Source of the DNA: Ruminococcus sp.
GTDB taxonomy: Bacteria; Bacillota; Clostridia; Oscillospirales; Ruminococcaceae
Length of the DNA stretch: 47,720 nt
NCBI RefSeq assembly: GCF_017464355.1
Contig: NZ_JAFUAG010000019.1
Coordinates: forward strand, 1 to 47,720
Direction of reading: 5' to 3'
Shown here: piece after piece, positions 32,502-41,480 of the stretch
Layout: every line of letters begins with the position of its first letter
Position numbering within the stretch: the stretch's first letter is position 1
Position numbers and translations under genes: made by a program
The notes under the pieces: generated by a model
The model's input: the letters and a program-made list of their open reading frames with translations, nothing else
Told to the model about the DNA's origin: nothing
Database searches by the model: none

Positions 32502-33572
32502 ATGGATAAGAAAAGAGTTCTCGCTGCTATGAGCGGCGGGGTCGATAGTTCTGCGGCGGTAAAGCTGCTGCTGGATATGGGATATGAAGTCGCAGGGGCG
32601 ACCATGCACCTTTACAATAACGAGGACATAGGCATCACCTCCAGGACCTGCTGTTCCCTCAGCGATGTGGAGGACGCAAGGCTGGTGGCACTTAAGCTGG
32701 GCATTGATTTTCATGTGTTCAACTTTGCCGATGATTTCAAGGCATGGGTCATAGATGATTTCGTTGATACCTACCTCAAGGGCGGCACCCCAAACCCCTG
32801 CATTGAATGCAACAAGCATCTGAAATTCGGAAAGTTCCTGGAAAGGGCAGAGCTTCTGGGCTACGATTATATAGCCACGGGACATTATGTGACCTCCTGC
32901 TATGATGAAGCAAGCGGCCGCTGGCAGCTGAAGCGTTCTGCCGACCGCAGCAAGGACCAGAGCTATGTGCTTTACGGCATGACTCAGCACCAGCTGGCAC
33001 ACACTATCTTCCCTGTAGGGAATATGAGCAAGCCCGAGATAAGGGCGCTGGCGGAGGAGAACGGTCTGGTAAACGCCCACAAGCGGGATTCTCAGGATAT
33101 CTGCTTTATCCCCGACGGCGACTATGCCAAGTTCATCACCGACCGTGCAGGTGTGCAGCCCGTGGGAGATATAGTGCTTTCTGACGGAACTGTGCTGGGG
33201 CAGCACTGCGGGCTGATAAACTACACCATAGGCCAGCGCAGGGGAGTAGGGGTGTCCTACAGCGAGCCCCTGTTCGTCACCGCCAAGGATATGGCTGCTA
33301 ACCGCCTTGTTATGGGCACCGCCGAGGAGGTCTGCTCAAAGTCGCTGACAGCAGGGGAGTTCAACTACATCGCCGCCGAAAAGCTGACCTCGCCCATAAA
33401 ATGCACTGCCCAGACCCGCTACCACCAGAAGGACGTCTCCTGCACCGTCCACCCGCTGGAGGCTGACAAGGTGCTTGTGGAATTTGATGAGCCCCACAAG
33501 GCTATCTCAAAGGGTCAGGCCGTGGTCTTCTATGACGGAGAGTATGTCCTGGGCGGAGGAAAGATATTGTAA
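32502..33572 (+). CDS. mnmA: tRNA 2-thiouridylase MnmA
   Basis: 356-residue ATP-dependent enzyme that makes 2-thiouridine at wobble position 34 of Lys, Glu and Gln tRNAs. PP-loop SGGVDSS at residues 11-17, catalytic Cys100 in NPCIECN and Cys201 in DSQDICF, and the tRNA-binding block INYTIGQRRGVGV. ATG 32502 follows AAAGGACA. Third gene of the rnhA operon; the gene is complete, but a decayed insertion element begins about 25 bases after its stop. Confidence 0.95.
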   Translation: MDKKRVLAAMSGGVDSSAAVKLLLDMGYEVAGATMHLYNNEDIGITSRTCCSLSDVEDARLVALKLGIDFHVFNFADDFKAWVIDDFVDTYLKGGTPNPCIECNKHLKFGKFLERAELLGYDYIATGHYVTSCYDEASGRWQLKRSADRSKDQSYVLYGMTQHQLAHTIFPVGNMSKPEIRALAEENGLVNAHKRDSQDICFIPDGDYAKFITDRAGVQPVGDIVLSDGTVLGQHCGLINYTIGQRRGVGVSYSEPLFVTAKDMAANRLVMGTAEEVCSKSLTAGEFNYIAAEKLTSPIKCTAQTRYHQKDVSCTVHPLEADKVLVEFDEPHKAISKGQAVVFYDGEYVLGGGKIL

Positions 33573-33614
33573 GAAAACAATGGCGCTCAGTAAAACCGTA
33601 CAATGACCAAAAAG

Positions 33615-33645
33615 CCTCCTATGGTATAATTGAAACCATAGGAGG
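33615..33645 (+). other. Hairpin covering the transposase ribosome site
   Basis: CCTCCTATGG (33615-33624) is the exact complement of CCATAGGAGG (33636-33645), so the GGAGG of the transposase can be sequestered. This is a known way for insertion elements to block translation from outside transcripts. Confidence 0.6.
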
Positions 33646-33652
33646 TTTTGTT

Positions 33653-34096
33653 ATGGCAAGATGTTACAGACACATACAGAAAAAGATATGCGAACTGAAA
33701 TACATCATCGCACGCATGGACAAGCCTGCAAAGGAGCTGGAACTGTCCGAACTTATTCGTGATCATCAGGCTGAAACCGAGCAGACTTATGGTTGCCGCC
33801 GTGTTGCGATACGGCTGGAACGAAGATGTGTTCATCACGATCCCAAAGACCATTCTGCGTGTGATGAACAAGTACAGTCTGCTGACGGTTGACCGCAGTA
33901 TCGCGGCTTATAAGACATCTACCGTTCAGAACGTAAACCTTGTTCTGAACACGATAAAAGCTGCCGGGAGAAAGGAAACGTTCACTGTGGAGCAAGACAG
34001 CTGATCGACGATCACTTCTCTTTCTACGATCATCAGCGCATCCAACTTAAAACAAAACTGACTCCGCTTGAATTGCGAAGCCAGTTCGTAGCTTGA
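33653..34096 (+). pseudogene. IS3-family OrfB transposase remnant
   Basis: ATG 33653 (GGAGG at 33641-33645) opens a frame reading ELSELIRDHQAETEQTYGCR and RVAIRLE, the HTH_21-like start of IS3 OrfB. After about 33810 the match moves to the frame with KTILRVMNKYSLL. The end, in another frame, is FSFYDHQRIQLKTKLTPLEL to a TGA at 34094-34096, which is the OrfB C-terminus (usual YNNxRxQxKLxxLTPxxYR). The middle, with the DDE residues, is deleted, so no active enzyme can be made. Confidence 0.8.
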
Positions 34097-34163
34097 TCTA
34101 ATTATCCATAGGTGCTTTTTTGTGCTGTACACACAATGTGGGGCGGCGCTGTTTTATGCTTTA

Positions 34164-36398
34164 TCACTCAGCAGGACTCTGAGCTTTTGCTTTCTCTTTT
34201 TTGAGTTTTCCTGCCAGAGCCTTCCAGCTTTGCTTGTAAAGGCTGTAGGCCGCTTCAAACTCGACCTCCGCAGGGGTATATCCGCCGAAGCAAACCTGCT
34301 CGAACAGGCTTACCGCACGGCCTATCTCTGCGCCGCGTTCATAGCTGAGAGCAAGCACCTGCTGAGGTGTCATTCCTCTTATCAATGCATTTTTGTCAGA
34401 GGATACCTCCAGCAGACGCAGTATTCTCCTATAGAGGGCAAGGGTCTTTTCGGGGGTGGTCTTCCTGAACTTCATGCGTATGCGGAAGAACAGCTCGATT
34501 ATCCTGTCAAGGAACACCACGAATATCAGCACGAACAGAACACCCAGGAACAGGGCTATCCTGCTGAAATAGTCCAGGAAGGTCCTGAGGGTATCGGCGG
34601 CATTGCCGTTGCCGTATTCTTCCTGCTGCTTGTAATCGGGAACAGTGGGGTCAAAGGTCACCCAGCCTGCGCCTGCCACATAGACCTCCACAAAGGCATG
34701 GGCATGGCTGTCACGGACGACCAGCAGACCCTCTTCATTTCGCTCATATGCGGCAAAGCCTTCGACATATCTGGCGGGAATGCCCAGCGCCCTGGCCATA
34801 AGTACCATGGAGGTGGCATAGCTGGTGCAGACACCAGTCTTGCTCTCAAAGAGGAAGTATTCTATGGACTCATCATCGGGGATATAATCCAGGTCGTAGA
34901 TATATCCGTTATCCATAAAGTAGTTGACTATGGCGGTACACTTGGCCATGTCGCTGTCATAGCTGTCGGTTATCTCATGGGCAAGGTCTGTTATCCTGTC
35001 GGTGACACCGCCCTTTTCGGTGTAGAGGGTATACATTCTCACCAGGTTTGAATACTGGTCGGTAGTTATATCGCCGTTGTTCATGGCCTCGTCCATGAGC
35101 CTTAAGAACCCCGGCCAGTTGAAGGGCAGGCTGTAGGCATAGTCATACTCCTCCTGTGCCTCGGGATAATAGCTGTAGCTCAGCCCGAGTCCGCCGTAGC
35201 GGGAAGTAAATCCACCTGCGTAATAGACCTCACCGTGAACGTTCCTGACACAGTAGTTCAGGGGCTCAACGTTGGCCATGAGGGGCGCGGGGATATATGT
35301 AGGGCTGTAATTTGAACCGCTTATGTTCAGTATCACCCTCGAATCATACTCTTCGTGCTTATCGAAAAGGTCGGGTGTAAGGCCGTAGCTTTCGTACCTG
35401 CCTGTTTCTGCCAGGGCTTTCATCAGCCTGTGGACATACACGGGGGAATTTATCTCGTTATCCTCACCCTCTTCGATGCCCTGCCACTGCTGGAACTCAT
35501 CTCTCAGCACCCACTGTTCGCTCCTGAAATAGTCAAATGACTGTCGGCGCAGATACACCTGGGAAATGAACTCAGAGGGTCTTACCGTGAAAAGTATCTC
35601 ACCTGTGGAGTCAGCACCAAATCTCGGTGATGACACATCGTTCAGGTCATCGTAGTCGGTGGAGTTGGTATTGATAGTGAACCTGAAAATACCCTGGTTC
35701 AGCTCCAGCTGGCTCTTGAAGGCAGGCTTGGGTATGAGCATGGTAACAGCGCCCACAAAGGTGACGAACAGCGCGATACCTATGGTGTAGGAATGGTTTA
35801 TCATCAGCACCTTGTTCTTCTCGTCCTTGGCATCATCTGACACCAGACGCTGATGTACCATCATCGCCAGGAATATGGTCATCATGAAAGTGATAGTAAG
35901 TGTGCTGATGTTCTCCGAACGCTTGCCGTAGATGACAAAGGGGAACATAGTCACCAGCATGACACCGAATATCCTGAAGCGGTAAACGGTGAAGTAGTAG
36001 AGAATGGAGATGATGAAAAATCCCAGACCCACAAAAATGGCTATGTTGTATTCCATAACCGCACCGACGTCCTGGGAGTTGATGTAGAACCAGTCCACAA
36101 AGCTTACCCCCGAACGCTGCCAGCCGCTGCCGACCAGCCAGAAGGTCAGCATCATTATGGGCAGGCCGATACCGCAGTAAATGAAGAACCTGAGTATGCG
36201 GCGCTTTTTTATCTTCTCGAAGAACCAGAACATGAATACCTCATAGGCAATGAACCCGACGGTAGCTATGCCTTTGAGAGAATAGAAATAGGTATCAAAA
36301 ATGGTGTTCATGACCACTGCGCCCAGAAGCAGCGGCAGAAAATACTTTTCTACAGAGGCAAAGAGCCATTTGAGCAGCTTATCTCTTATTTCGGTCAT
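34164..36398 (-). CDS. TgpA-like membrane transglutaminase-domain protein
   Basis: 744 residues. The N-terminal half has about six or seven membrane segments (to about residue 215), then an extracellular region ending in a transglutaminase-like domain: Cys in GVCTSYATSM (about 521), His in RDSHAHAFVEVY (about 565) and Asp in WVTFDPTVPD (about 582). A further membrane helix (about 605-630) and a basic cytoplasmic tail follow. This is the TgpA layout; such proteins are probably proteases or cross-linking enzymes. ATG 36398 has AAAGGAGG before it. Third gene of a moxR-DUF58-tgpA operon, 14 bases after DUF58. Confidence 0.9.
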   Translation of the reverse strand: MTEIRDKLLKWLFASVEKYFLPLLLGAVVMNTIFDTYFYSLKGIATVGFIAYEVFMFWFFEKIKKRRILRFFIYCGIGLPIMMLTFWLVGSGWQRSGVSFVDWFYINSQDVGAVMEYNIAIFVGLGFFIISILYYFTVYRFRIFGVMLVTMFPFVIYGKRSENISTLTITFMMTIFLAMMVHQRLVSDDAKDEKNKVLMINHSYTIGIALFVTFVGAVTMLIPKPAFKSQLELNQGIFRFTINTNSTDYDDLNDVSSPRFGADSTGEILFTVRPSEFISQVYLRRQSFDYFRSEQWVLRDEFQQWQGIEEGEDNEINSPVYVHRLMKALAETGRYESYGLTPDLFDKHEEYDSRVILNISGSNYSPTYIPAPLMANVEPLNYCVRNVHGEVYYAGGFTSRYGGLGLSYSYYPEAQEEYDYAYSLPFNWPGFLRLMDEAMNNGDITTDQYSNLVRMYTLYTEKGGVTDRITDLAHEITDSYDSDMAKCTAIVNYFMDNGYIYDLDYIPDDESIEYFLFESKTGVCTSYATSMVLMARALGIPARYVEGFAAYERNEEGLLVVRDSHAHAFVEVYVAGAGWVTFDPTVPDYKQQEEYGNGNAADTLRTFLDYFSRIALFLGVLFVLIFVVFLDRIIELFFRIRMKFRKTTPEKTLALYRRILRLLEVSSDKNALIRGMTPQQVLALSYERGAEIGRAVSLFEQVCFGGYTPAEVEFEAAYSLYKQSWKALAGKLKKEKAKAQSPAE

Positions 36399-36412
36399 GG
36401 CTCACGCCTCCT

Positions 36413-37573
36413 TTACGTTAGTTTTGAAAATTCAAAGTCACTGCTTATCTCCCACATATCACTGCGTACAGCAGTTATGCCGCTGAGCTTTGAAACTACC
36501 AGCGTGCCCTCAAAGCTGTCAGCAAGTTCTGTAAGCTCCTTGGTCATATTACCCGTGCAGGAGGTAAAGCAGAGCATGGCCTTGCCCTTTTCGTTGATAT
36601 TGTGGTCGGGCTCCCGCACGGCTTCTCCGTAGGGGGATATGCCCGAGAGCCTCTCCTGCAGCTGCACAAGGGTGCCCTCATCGCTGATATCGGCCTTTTC
36701 CCACTTGCCGCCGACACAGTAGTTATATTCGCTCTCATAGCCCGCCCTTACCAGCATGGACAGCATGGCAAGGGAACCTTCGACGATGTTATCCATTACG
36801 ATATAGTTGCTCTTGTCAAGCACCTTGTCCGCAGGCAGGTCAAGCCTGAACACCTGACTTGAGGAAGTGACCTTCTCGTCCAGCCTGACCATGAACTGAT
36901 CCTTTTTGGAGGAAAGCTTCCAGTTGATCCTTTTCAGTGGGTCGCCCGGACGGTATTCACGATGCTCATAGCCGGGAACACCTGTGAGAGCAGATGAGGT
37001 CTCATCAGACTCTTCAGCGCTGTCATCGAAGGACATCCTCTCGCTGACCGAGCGCAGGACTTCCGTCTGGGAGCCTGTATCGGGGATATCGGGGAGTATC
37101 CTTATGGCGCACTGTTCGGGCAGCTTTTTCAGCTTCATCCTGATTATACCCAGGTAATCCCTGAGCAGTATCTGCTCCACAGATACCACCCCTGCGGTAC
37201 ACAGGGAGGCTTTCATGGGTATCTCGATACGGTCGCCGTCAAGCCGTGAGCAGATGAGCCTATAGGTCATTACACCGCTTTCCGCCTCGATGTTCGGGGT
37301 GACAGCCAGTGTCACCTCCATAAAACAGGTAGGCAGGAACCTGAAAGGCTTTGTTATGTCAAGGTAAGCCGCAAAGCTGTCCCCCTTGCCGACTACATCG
37401 GTGGAAAGGGAAAGCGACATCTTCACCCTGCGGGAAAGTATCAGTATCAGCAGTGATATAACAAAGGAAAGCACCAGCAGTATCAGCACGAAAAAGCCGC
37501 CGCTGCCGCTGATGAAGTAAGCCAGCAGGATAGACATAAAGCAGCACATGGTAAAATATAAGAGATTATCCAT
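36413..37573 (-). CDS. DUF58 domain protein
   Basis: 386 residues. Two N-terminal membrane segments (about 4-20 and 25-47), a beta domain, and the DUF58 signature YRPGDPLKRINWKLSSKKDQ with the following RLDEK. DUF58 proteins carry a vWA-like fold and work with a MoxR chaperone, as here. The start is ATG 37573, five bases after moxR, with GGAG inside the end of moxR, so translation is coupled. Confidence 0.9.
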   Translation of the reverse strand: MDNLLYFTMCCFMSILLAYFISGSGGFFVLILLVLSFVISLLILILSRRVKMSLSLSTDVVGKGDSFAAYLDITKPFRFLPTCFMEVTLAVTPNIEAESGVMTYRLICSRLDGDRIEIPMKASLCTAGVVSVEQILLRDYLGIIRMKLKKLPEQCAIRILPDIPDTGSQTEVLRSVSERMSFDDSAEESDETSSALTGVPGYEHREYRPGDPLKRINWKLSSKKDQFMVRLDEKVTSSSQVFRLDLPADKVLDKSNYIVMDNIVEGSLAMLSMLVRAGYESEYNYCVGGKWEKADISDEGTLVQLQERLSGISPYGEAVREPDHNINEKGKAMLCFTSCTGNMTKELTELADSFEGTLVVSKLSGITAVRSDMWEISSDFEFSKLT

Positions 37574-37578
37574 TCACA

Positions 37579-38514
37579 TCACTCCGCAGTAGTCGGGCTC
37601 TGCACTGTCATAGCCACAGCAGCCAGTGCAGCAGCGTTGGTCTCAAAAGCGGACTTGCCCTTGGGCGAGAGCATGAGCCTGTGCGCCAGCACCTCGCTCA
37701 TAACTGTCTTGACATCATCGGGCACCACATAATTCCTGCCCATGACATATGCGTAGGACTTTGAAGCCCTCAGCAGGGCTATAGAGCCTCGGGGCGATAC
37801 ACCCAGGCGGATATACTCGCTGTTTCTCGTAGCAGTTACTATGTCAAGGATATACCTCCTGATACTGGGTGCAGTGCCGACCTTCTGGGCCTCTTCCATA
37901 AGCACTGCGATATCATCGGTAGACATGACAGCCTTCAGGTCCTTGGCGGAAACAGCGTTCTCGCCGTTGGTCATTATCTGCAGCTCGTCCTCATAGGCGG
38001 GGTAGCCCATGGATATCTTCATGATAAATCTGTCCATCTGCGCCTCGGGCAGATGATAGGTGCCGTAAGTTTCAACGGGGTTCTGGGTAGCCAGGGTCAT
38101 GAAAGGTACGGGCAGCACATGGGTGATACCGTCAATGGAAACCTGGTGTTCCTCCATTATCTCCAGCAGGCTGGACTGAGACTTCGGCGAAGCACGGTTT
38201 ATCTCGTCCGCCAGCAGGAAGTTGCACATGGCAGCACCCTCTTTATACTCCAGCTCACGGGTAATCTGGTTTATCATGGAAAATCCCACGATATCCGAGG
38301 GCATAACGTCAGGGGTCAGCTGGATACGGTTGAACTTGCCAGCCACCGACTTTGCCAGGGCTGACACCAGCTGGGTCTTGCCCACACCGGGTACGTCCTC
38401 GATAAGTACATGGCCGCCGCAGAGCATGGCGGTAACTATTTTCAGAACTGTTTCCTGCTTGCCTACGATGACTTTCTCGATATTGGCCACCAGGGGTTCG
38501 ATCTTGCTGTTCAT
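37579..38514 (-). CDS. MoxR-family AAA+ ATPase
   Basis: 311 residues. Walker A GVGKTQLV at about 43-50, Walker B LLADEINRASPKSQSSLLE, sensor 1 ATQNPVETYGTY, and sensor 2 in the lid. MoxR ATPases act as chaperones that assemble or activate vWA/DUF58 partners. ATG 38514 has GGAGGAT about 8 bases before it. First gene of the operon with DUF58 and the transglutaminase protein; promoter at 38552-38581. Confidence 0.95.
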   Translation of the reverse strand: MNSKIEPLVANIEKVIVGKQETVLKIVTAMLCGGHVLIEDVPGVGKTQLVSALAKSVAGKFNRIQLTPDVMPSDIVGFSMINQITRELEYKEGAAMCNFLLADEINRASPKSQSSLLEIMEEHQVSIDGITHVLPVPFMTLATQNPVETYGTYHLPEAQMDRFIMKISMGYPAYEDELQIMTNGENAVSAKDLKAVMSTDDIAVLMEEAQKVGTAPSIRRYILDIVTATRNSEYIRLGVSPRGSIALLRASKSYAYVMGRNYVVPDDVKTVMSEVLAHRLMLSPKGKSAFETNAAALAAVAMTVQSPTTAE

Positions 38515-38551
38515 ATTATCATCCTCCGTTCAGAGTTTATCTTCTGATATC

Positions 38552-38581
38552 ATTATATCATAAAGGTAAATTAATGTACAA
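38552..38581 (-). promoter_or_regulatory. Promoter of the moxR operon
   Basis: Minus-strand TTGTAC (38581-38576), an 18-base spacer and TATAAT (38557-38552). Confidence 0.5.
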
Positions 38582-38724
38582 TGCCGATGCTTTATAGCAG
38601 TATTACCGCAGGTTATAGCGCAAAGCGCAGTACATTAGTTAATTATACCATGATAATACAGATATGTCAATAAAATGAACATACAAATCAGTGCCGCAAA
38701 GGCAATGGCGGATAAACTTCTGCG

Positions 38725-38753
38725 TTGACAAACTGCGTTTATAGTGATATAAT
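38725..38753 (+). promoter_or_regulatory. Promoter of the rRNA methyltransferase gene
   Basis: TTGACA at 38725-38730, a 17-base spacer and TATAAT at 38748-38753. Confidence 0.8.
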
Positions 38754-38790
38754 TTTCTGAGTAACGATAAGATAAACGGAGGAACTCACC

Positions 38791-39969
38791 ATGTCCCGCA
38801 AGATAGTGACCGACCCTGTGACAGGCATGAAAAAGTGCAGGGTATTCAAGCGCTGCGGCGGCTGCCAGCTGCAGGAGCCTTACAAGGATCAGCTTGAACG
38901 CAAGCAGCAGAAAGCACAGCGTATGCTCTCAAAATTCGCTCATGTAAACGAGATACTGCCCATGGATGACCCATGGGGCTACCGCTGCAAGGTGCAGAAC
39001 ATCTTCGGGCTGGACAGTTCAAAGCGTATCATCTCGGGGATATATCAGTCCTCGGGGCAGAAGCTTACTGCGGTGGAAGACTGTATGCTTGAAGACCCCC
39101 GCTGTGCCCCTGTTATCAGGACGCTGAAAAAGCTCATGAAGGATATGCGGATAGCCCCCTACGACCTGCGCACGGGAAGAGGCCTGCTGCGGCACACCCT
39201 CATGCGGACATCTTTCACTACAGGCCAGATGATGCTGGTGCTGGTAACGGCAGGCCCTGTGCTGCCTGCGAAGAAAAATCTGGTGAAGGCACTGCTGAGA
39301 TCCCACCCTGAGATAACCACCATTGTGCAGAACATATGCCCCGACGGTATGCCCCTGACACTGGGCGAGCGCAGTGAGGTGCTTTACGGCGAGGGCTATA
39401 TCGAGGACGAGCTGTGCGGCTGCCGCTTTCGGATATCGCCTGCCTCATTCTATCAGGTGAACCCTATACAGACCGAAAAACTGTACAATTGCGCTGTGAA
39501 GGCCGCAGGGATAGGCAAGGGCGTAACTGTCATAGATGCTTACTGCGGCACAGGTACTATCGGCATGATATGCGCAAAAAACGGTGCTGAGGTGACGGGT
39601 GTGGAGCTGAACAAGTCCGCCTGCAGAGACGCTGTGATGAATGCTAAGCTGAACAGTCTTGAGAACATACGCTTTTACAACGACGACGCAGGCAGGTTCA
39701 TGGTGGAGCTGGCCAAAAAAGGCGAGAGCTGCGATGTTCTCATAATGGACCCGCCCAGGGCAGGGGCTTCGCGGGAATTCATCGAAAGTGCGCTGAAAAT
39801 GGCACCTGCCAAGATAGTGTATGTTTCCTGCAAGATAGAGACCCTGGAGCGTGACCTGAAAAACTTCCGCAGGGGCGGGTACAGGGTCACTTACATACAG
39901 CCTGTGGATATGTTCCCACACACCACGGGCATAGAAACTGTCTGTCTGCTGGAAAAGGGTGAAAAATAA
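38791..39969 (+). CDS. 23S rRNA (uracil-C5) methyltransferase, RlmCD/RlmD type
   Basis: 392-residue SAM-dependent methyltransferase that puts a methyl on C5 of uracil in 23S rRNA. The Fe-S cluster cysteines begin Cys16, Cys22 and Cys25 (CxxxxxCGGC) with Cys98 a probable fourth. SAM-binding VIDAYCGTGTIGM, DPPRAG near the active site and VYVSCKIETLERDL at the end are clear. It lacks the N-terminal TRAM domain of E. coli RlmD, and the cluster motif comes at the very start. ATG 38791 has CGGAGGAA about 8 bases before it. Monocistronic. Confidence 0.88.
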   Translation: MSRKIVTDPVTGMKKCRVFKRCGGCQLQEPYKDQLERKQQKAQRMLSKFAHVNEILPMDDPWGYRCKVQNIFGLDSSKRIISGIYQSSGQKLTAVEDCMLEDPRCAPVIRTLKKLMKDMRIAPYDLRTGRGLLRHTLMRTSFTTGQMMLVLVTAGPVLPAKKNLVKALLRSHPEITTIVQNICPDGMPLTLGERSEVLYGEGYIEDELCGCRFRISPASFYQVNPIQTEKLYNCAVKAAGIGKGVTVIDAYCGTGTIGMICAKNGAEVTGVELNKSACRDAVMNAKLNSLENIRFYNDDAGRFMVELAKKGESCDVLIMDPPRAGASREFIESALKMAPAKIVYVSCKIETLERDLKNFRRGGYRVTYIQPVDMFPHTTGIETVCLLEKGEK

Positions 39970-39996
39970 GGAAAACAGACTTTCTGAAAAAGACAG

Positions 39997-40025
39997 TTGA
40001 AAAAATCTGCATTGTATGGTATAAT
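39997..40025 (+). promoter_or_regulatory. Promoter of the CapA-like gene
   Basis: TTGAAA at 39997-40002, a 17-base spacer and TATAAT at 40020-40025. Confidence 0.7.
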
Positions 40026-40059
40026 GATATGAGCTGCAAATACCGAACGGAGGTAAACC

Positions 40060-41313
40060 ATGCATTTGAAAAACAATAAGCTCACTGCACTGCTGTGCGC
40101 CGCAGTTATGCTGTCGGCTACGGGCTGTGCAGGTATGGGCATACAAGATACGGGCAGGCTGGATAACGGCAAGGACAAGCCCCGCGGCACCGATGTGAAG
40201 AACGATAAGGAAACGGACGAAACACCTACCCCCGAGGAAGATGTTCCCGAAAAGCTGCCTATCCCCGAGGATCAGCCCTCATATGTGGTGTCACTGCTGT
40301 GCGCTGGAGATAATCTTGTTCACGACAACATCTACAACGAGGCCTGGCACAAGGGCGGGGACACCCACTATGACTTCACCTATGCTTACCAGAATATGGA
40401 GAAATATCTGGAGGGCACCGACATTGCCATACTCAACCAGGAAACACTGGTTACAGATGACTACGGCCCCCAGAGCTATCCCCTTTTCGCCACACCTACC
40501 GCCAACGGCGACCATATGGTGGATATAGGCTTCAACGTAATTTCCATGAGCAACAACCATGTGCTTGATATGGGCTCGGACGGTCTGCTGAGCAGCCTTG
40601 ATTACTGGGACAGCAAGGGCGTGGTACACTACGGTGCCTACCGTGATGAGGCGGACAGCGAAAATATACGCACCATGGAAGTCAACGGCATAACCTTTGC
40701 TTTCCTGGGATATATGGAGCATACCAACGGCTTCTTCCTGGACGAAGGCGAAGCGGGCAAGGTGGTATATCTTGAAGAAGAGGATATCATCGAAAGACAG
40801 GTGCGTGCCGCCAACGAGATAGCCGATGTGGTGGTCGTCAGCTGTCATTTCGGCACGGAGATATCCAACGAACTCAACGTGGTGCAGATAGATATGGCGC
40901 CCAAGCTGGTAGAATGGGGCGCAGACCTCATCATCGGCACCCAGGCGCATACCATAAGTACCTGCGAGTACATCGACAAGCCCGATGGCGGACAGGCCTT
41001 CTGCTATTACGGGCTGGGCAACTTCATCTCGACCATGTACGACCTGAAGTCACCTGTGGGGGTAATAGGCAAGCTGAATGTCATCAAGGATCCCGAAAGC
41101 GGTTCGGTAAGCTTTGAGAATGTGAAGGCAATACCCATAATTTCCCATTTTGAGGCCGAAAGCTATGACGGAGACTGGTACAACTGCACCGAATATCCCT
41201 ACAAGGATTACACCGACGAACTCTTTGAGCGCAACTACATCGAGGGCTTCAACCGCCAGTGCGTTGAGGATTGCCTTGAATATATCCCCGATGAATTTCT
41301 TAGTATAGAGTGA
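40060..41313 (+). CDS. CapA-family lipoprotein (metallophosphatase-like)
   Basis: 417 residues. Signal peptide with lipobox at Cys23 (SATGC), then an acidic/Pro-rich linker and the CapA domain: LLCAGDNLVHDNIY, LNQETLV, SNNHVLDMG, VVVSCHFGTE and GADLIIGTQAHT, which are the metal-site blocks of the calcineurin-like CapA/PgsA family. The founding members help make poly-gamma-glutamate capsule, but CapB/CapC-type genes are absent here, so the role is unproven. ATG 40060 has CGGAGGTAA before it. Confidence 0.87.
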   Translation: MHLKNNKLTALLCAAVMLSATGCAGMGIQDTGRLDNGKDKPRGTDVKNDKETDETPTPEEDVPEKLPIPEDQPSYVVSLLCAGDNLVHDNIYNEAWHKGGDTHYDFTYAYQNMEKYLEGTDIAILNQETLVTDDYGPQSYPLFATPTANGDHMVDIGFNVISMSNNHVLDMGSDGLLSSLDYWDSKGVVHYGAYRDEADSENIRTMEVNGITFAFLGYMEHTNGFFLDEGEAGKVVYLEEEDIIERQVRAANEIADVVVVSCHFGTEISNELNVVQIDMAPKLVEWGADLIIGTQAHTISTCEYIDKPDGGQAFCYYGLGNFISTMYDLKSPVGVIGKLNVIKDPESGSVSFENVKAIPIISHFEAESYDGDWYNCTEYPYKDYTDELFERNYIEGFNRQCVEDCLEYIPDEFLSIE

Positions 41314-41365
41314 CAGAAGCGGATATGCCGCAAGGCTTATCATAAATTTTTTTACAGGAGAGTGC

Positions 41366-41437
41366 TTGTTTGAAAAAGTGCGAAACAATGGAGATAGCAG
41401 GCTGAACGGGAGGTTCGGCTCAGCTGCTCACCTCCCG
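41366..41437 (+). promoter_or_regulatory. Structured leader before the GNAT gene
   Basis: Two hairpins precede the gene: TTGTTT (41366-41371) with AAACAA (41383-41388), and CGGGAGGT (41407-41414) with ACCTCCCG (41430-41437). An AGGAG-TTG pair at 41356-41368 could open a 28-codon ORF through this region to a TGA at 41450-41452. Confidence 0.35.
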
Positions 41438-41480
41438 CTGAGAAGCAATTGAAGTCAACAATTTTCAGGAGGATAAAATA

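Larger units (their letters stand above)
33598..34130 (+). mobile_element. Internally deleted IS3-type element with both ends
   Basis: About 533 bases. The left end GTACA...CAAAAAGCCTCCTATGG (33598-33624) and the reverse complement of the right end (34130-34107, GTACA...CAAAAAAGCACCTATGG) match with few gaps, giving terminal inverted repeats. Between them is a broken transposase whose DDE core is missing. No clear target duplication was found. The insertion lies between mnmA and the transglutaminase gene. Confidence 0.7.

Noticed and set aside
34122-35051. 309-codon plus-strand ORF opposite the transglutaminase gene
   Set aside because: Antisense shadow; the opposite strand has a clear TgpA domain with catalytic residues.
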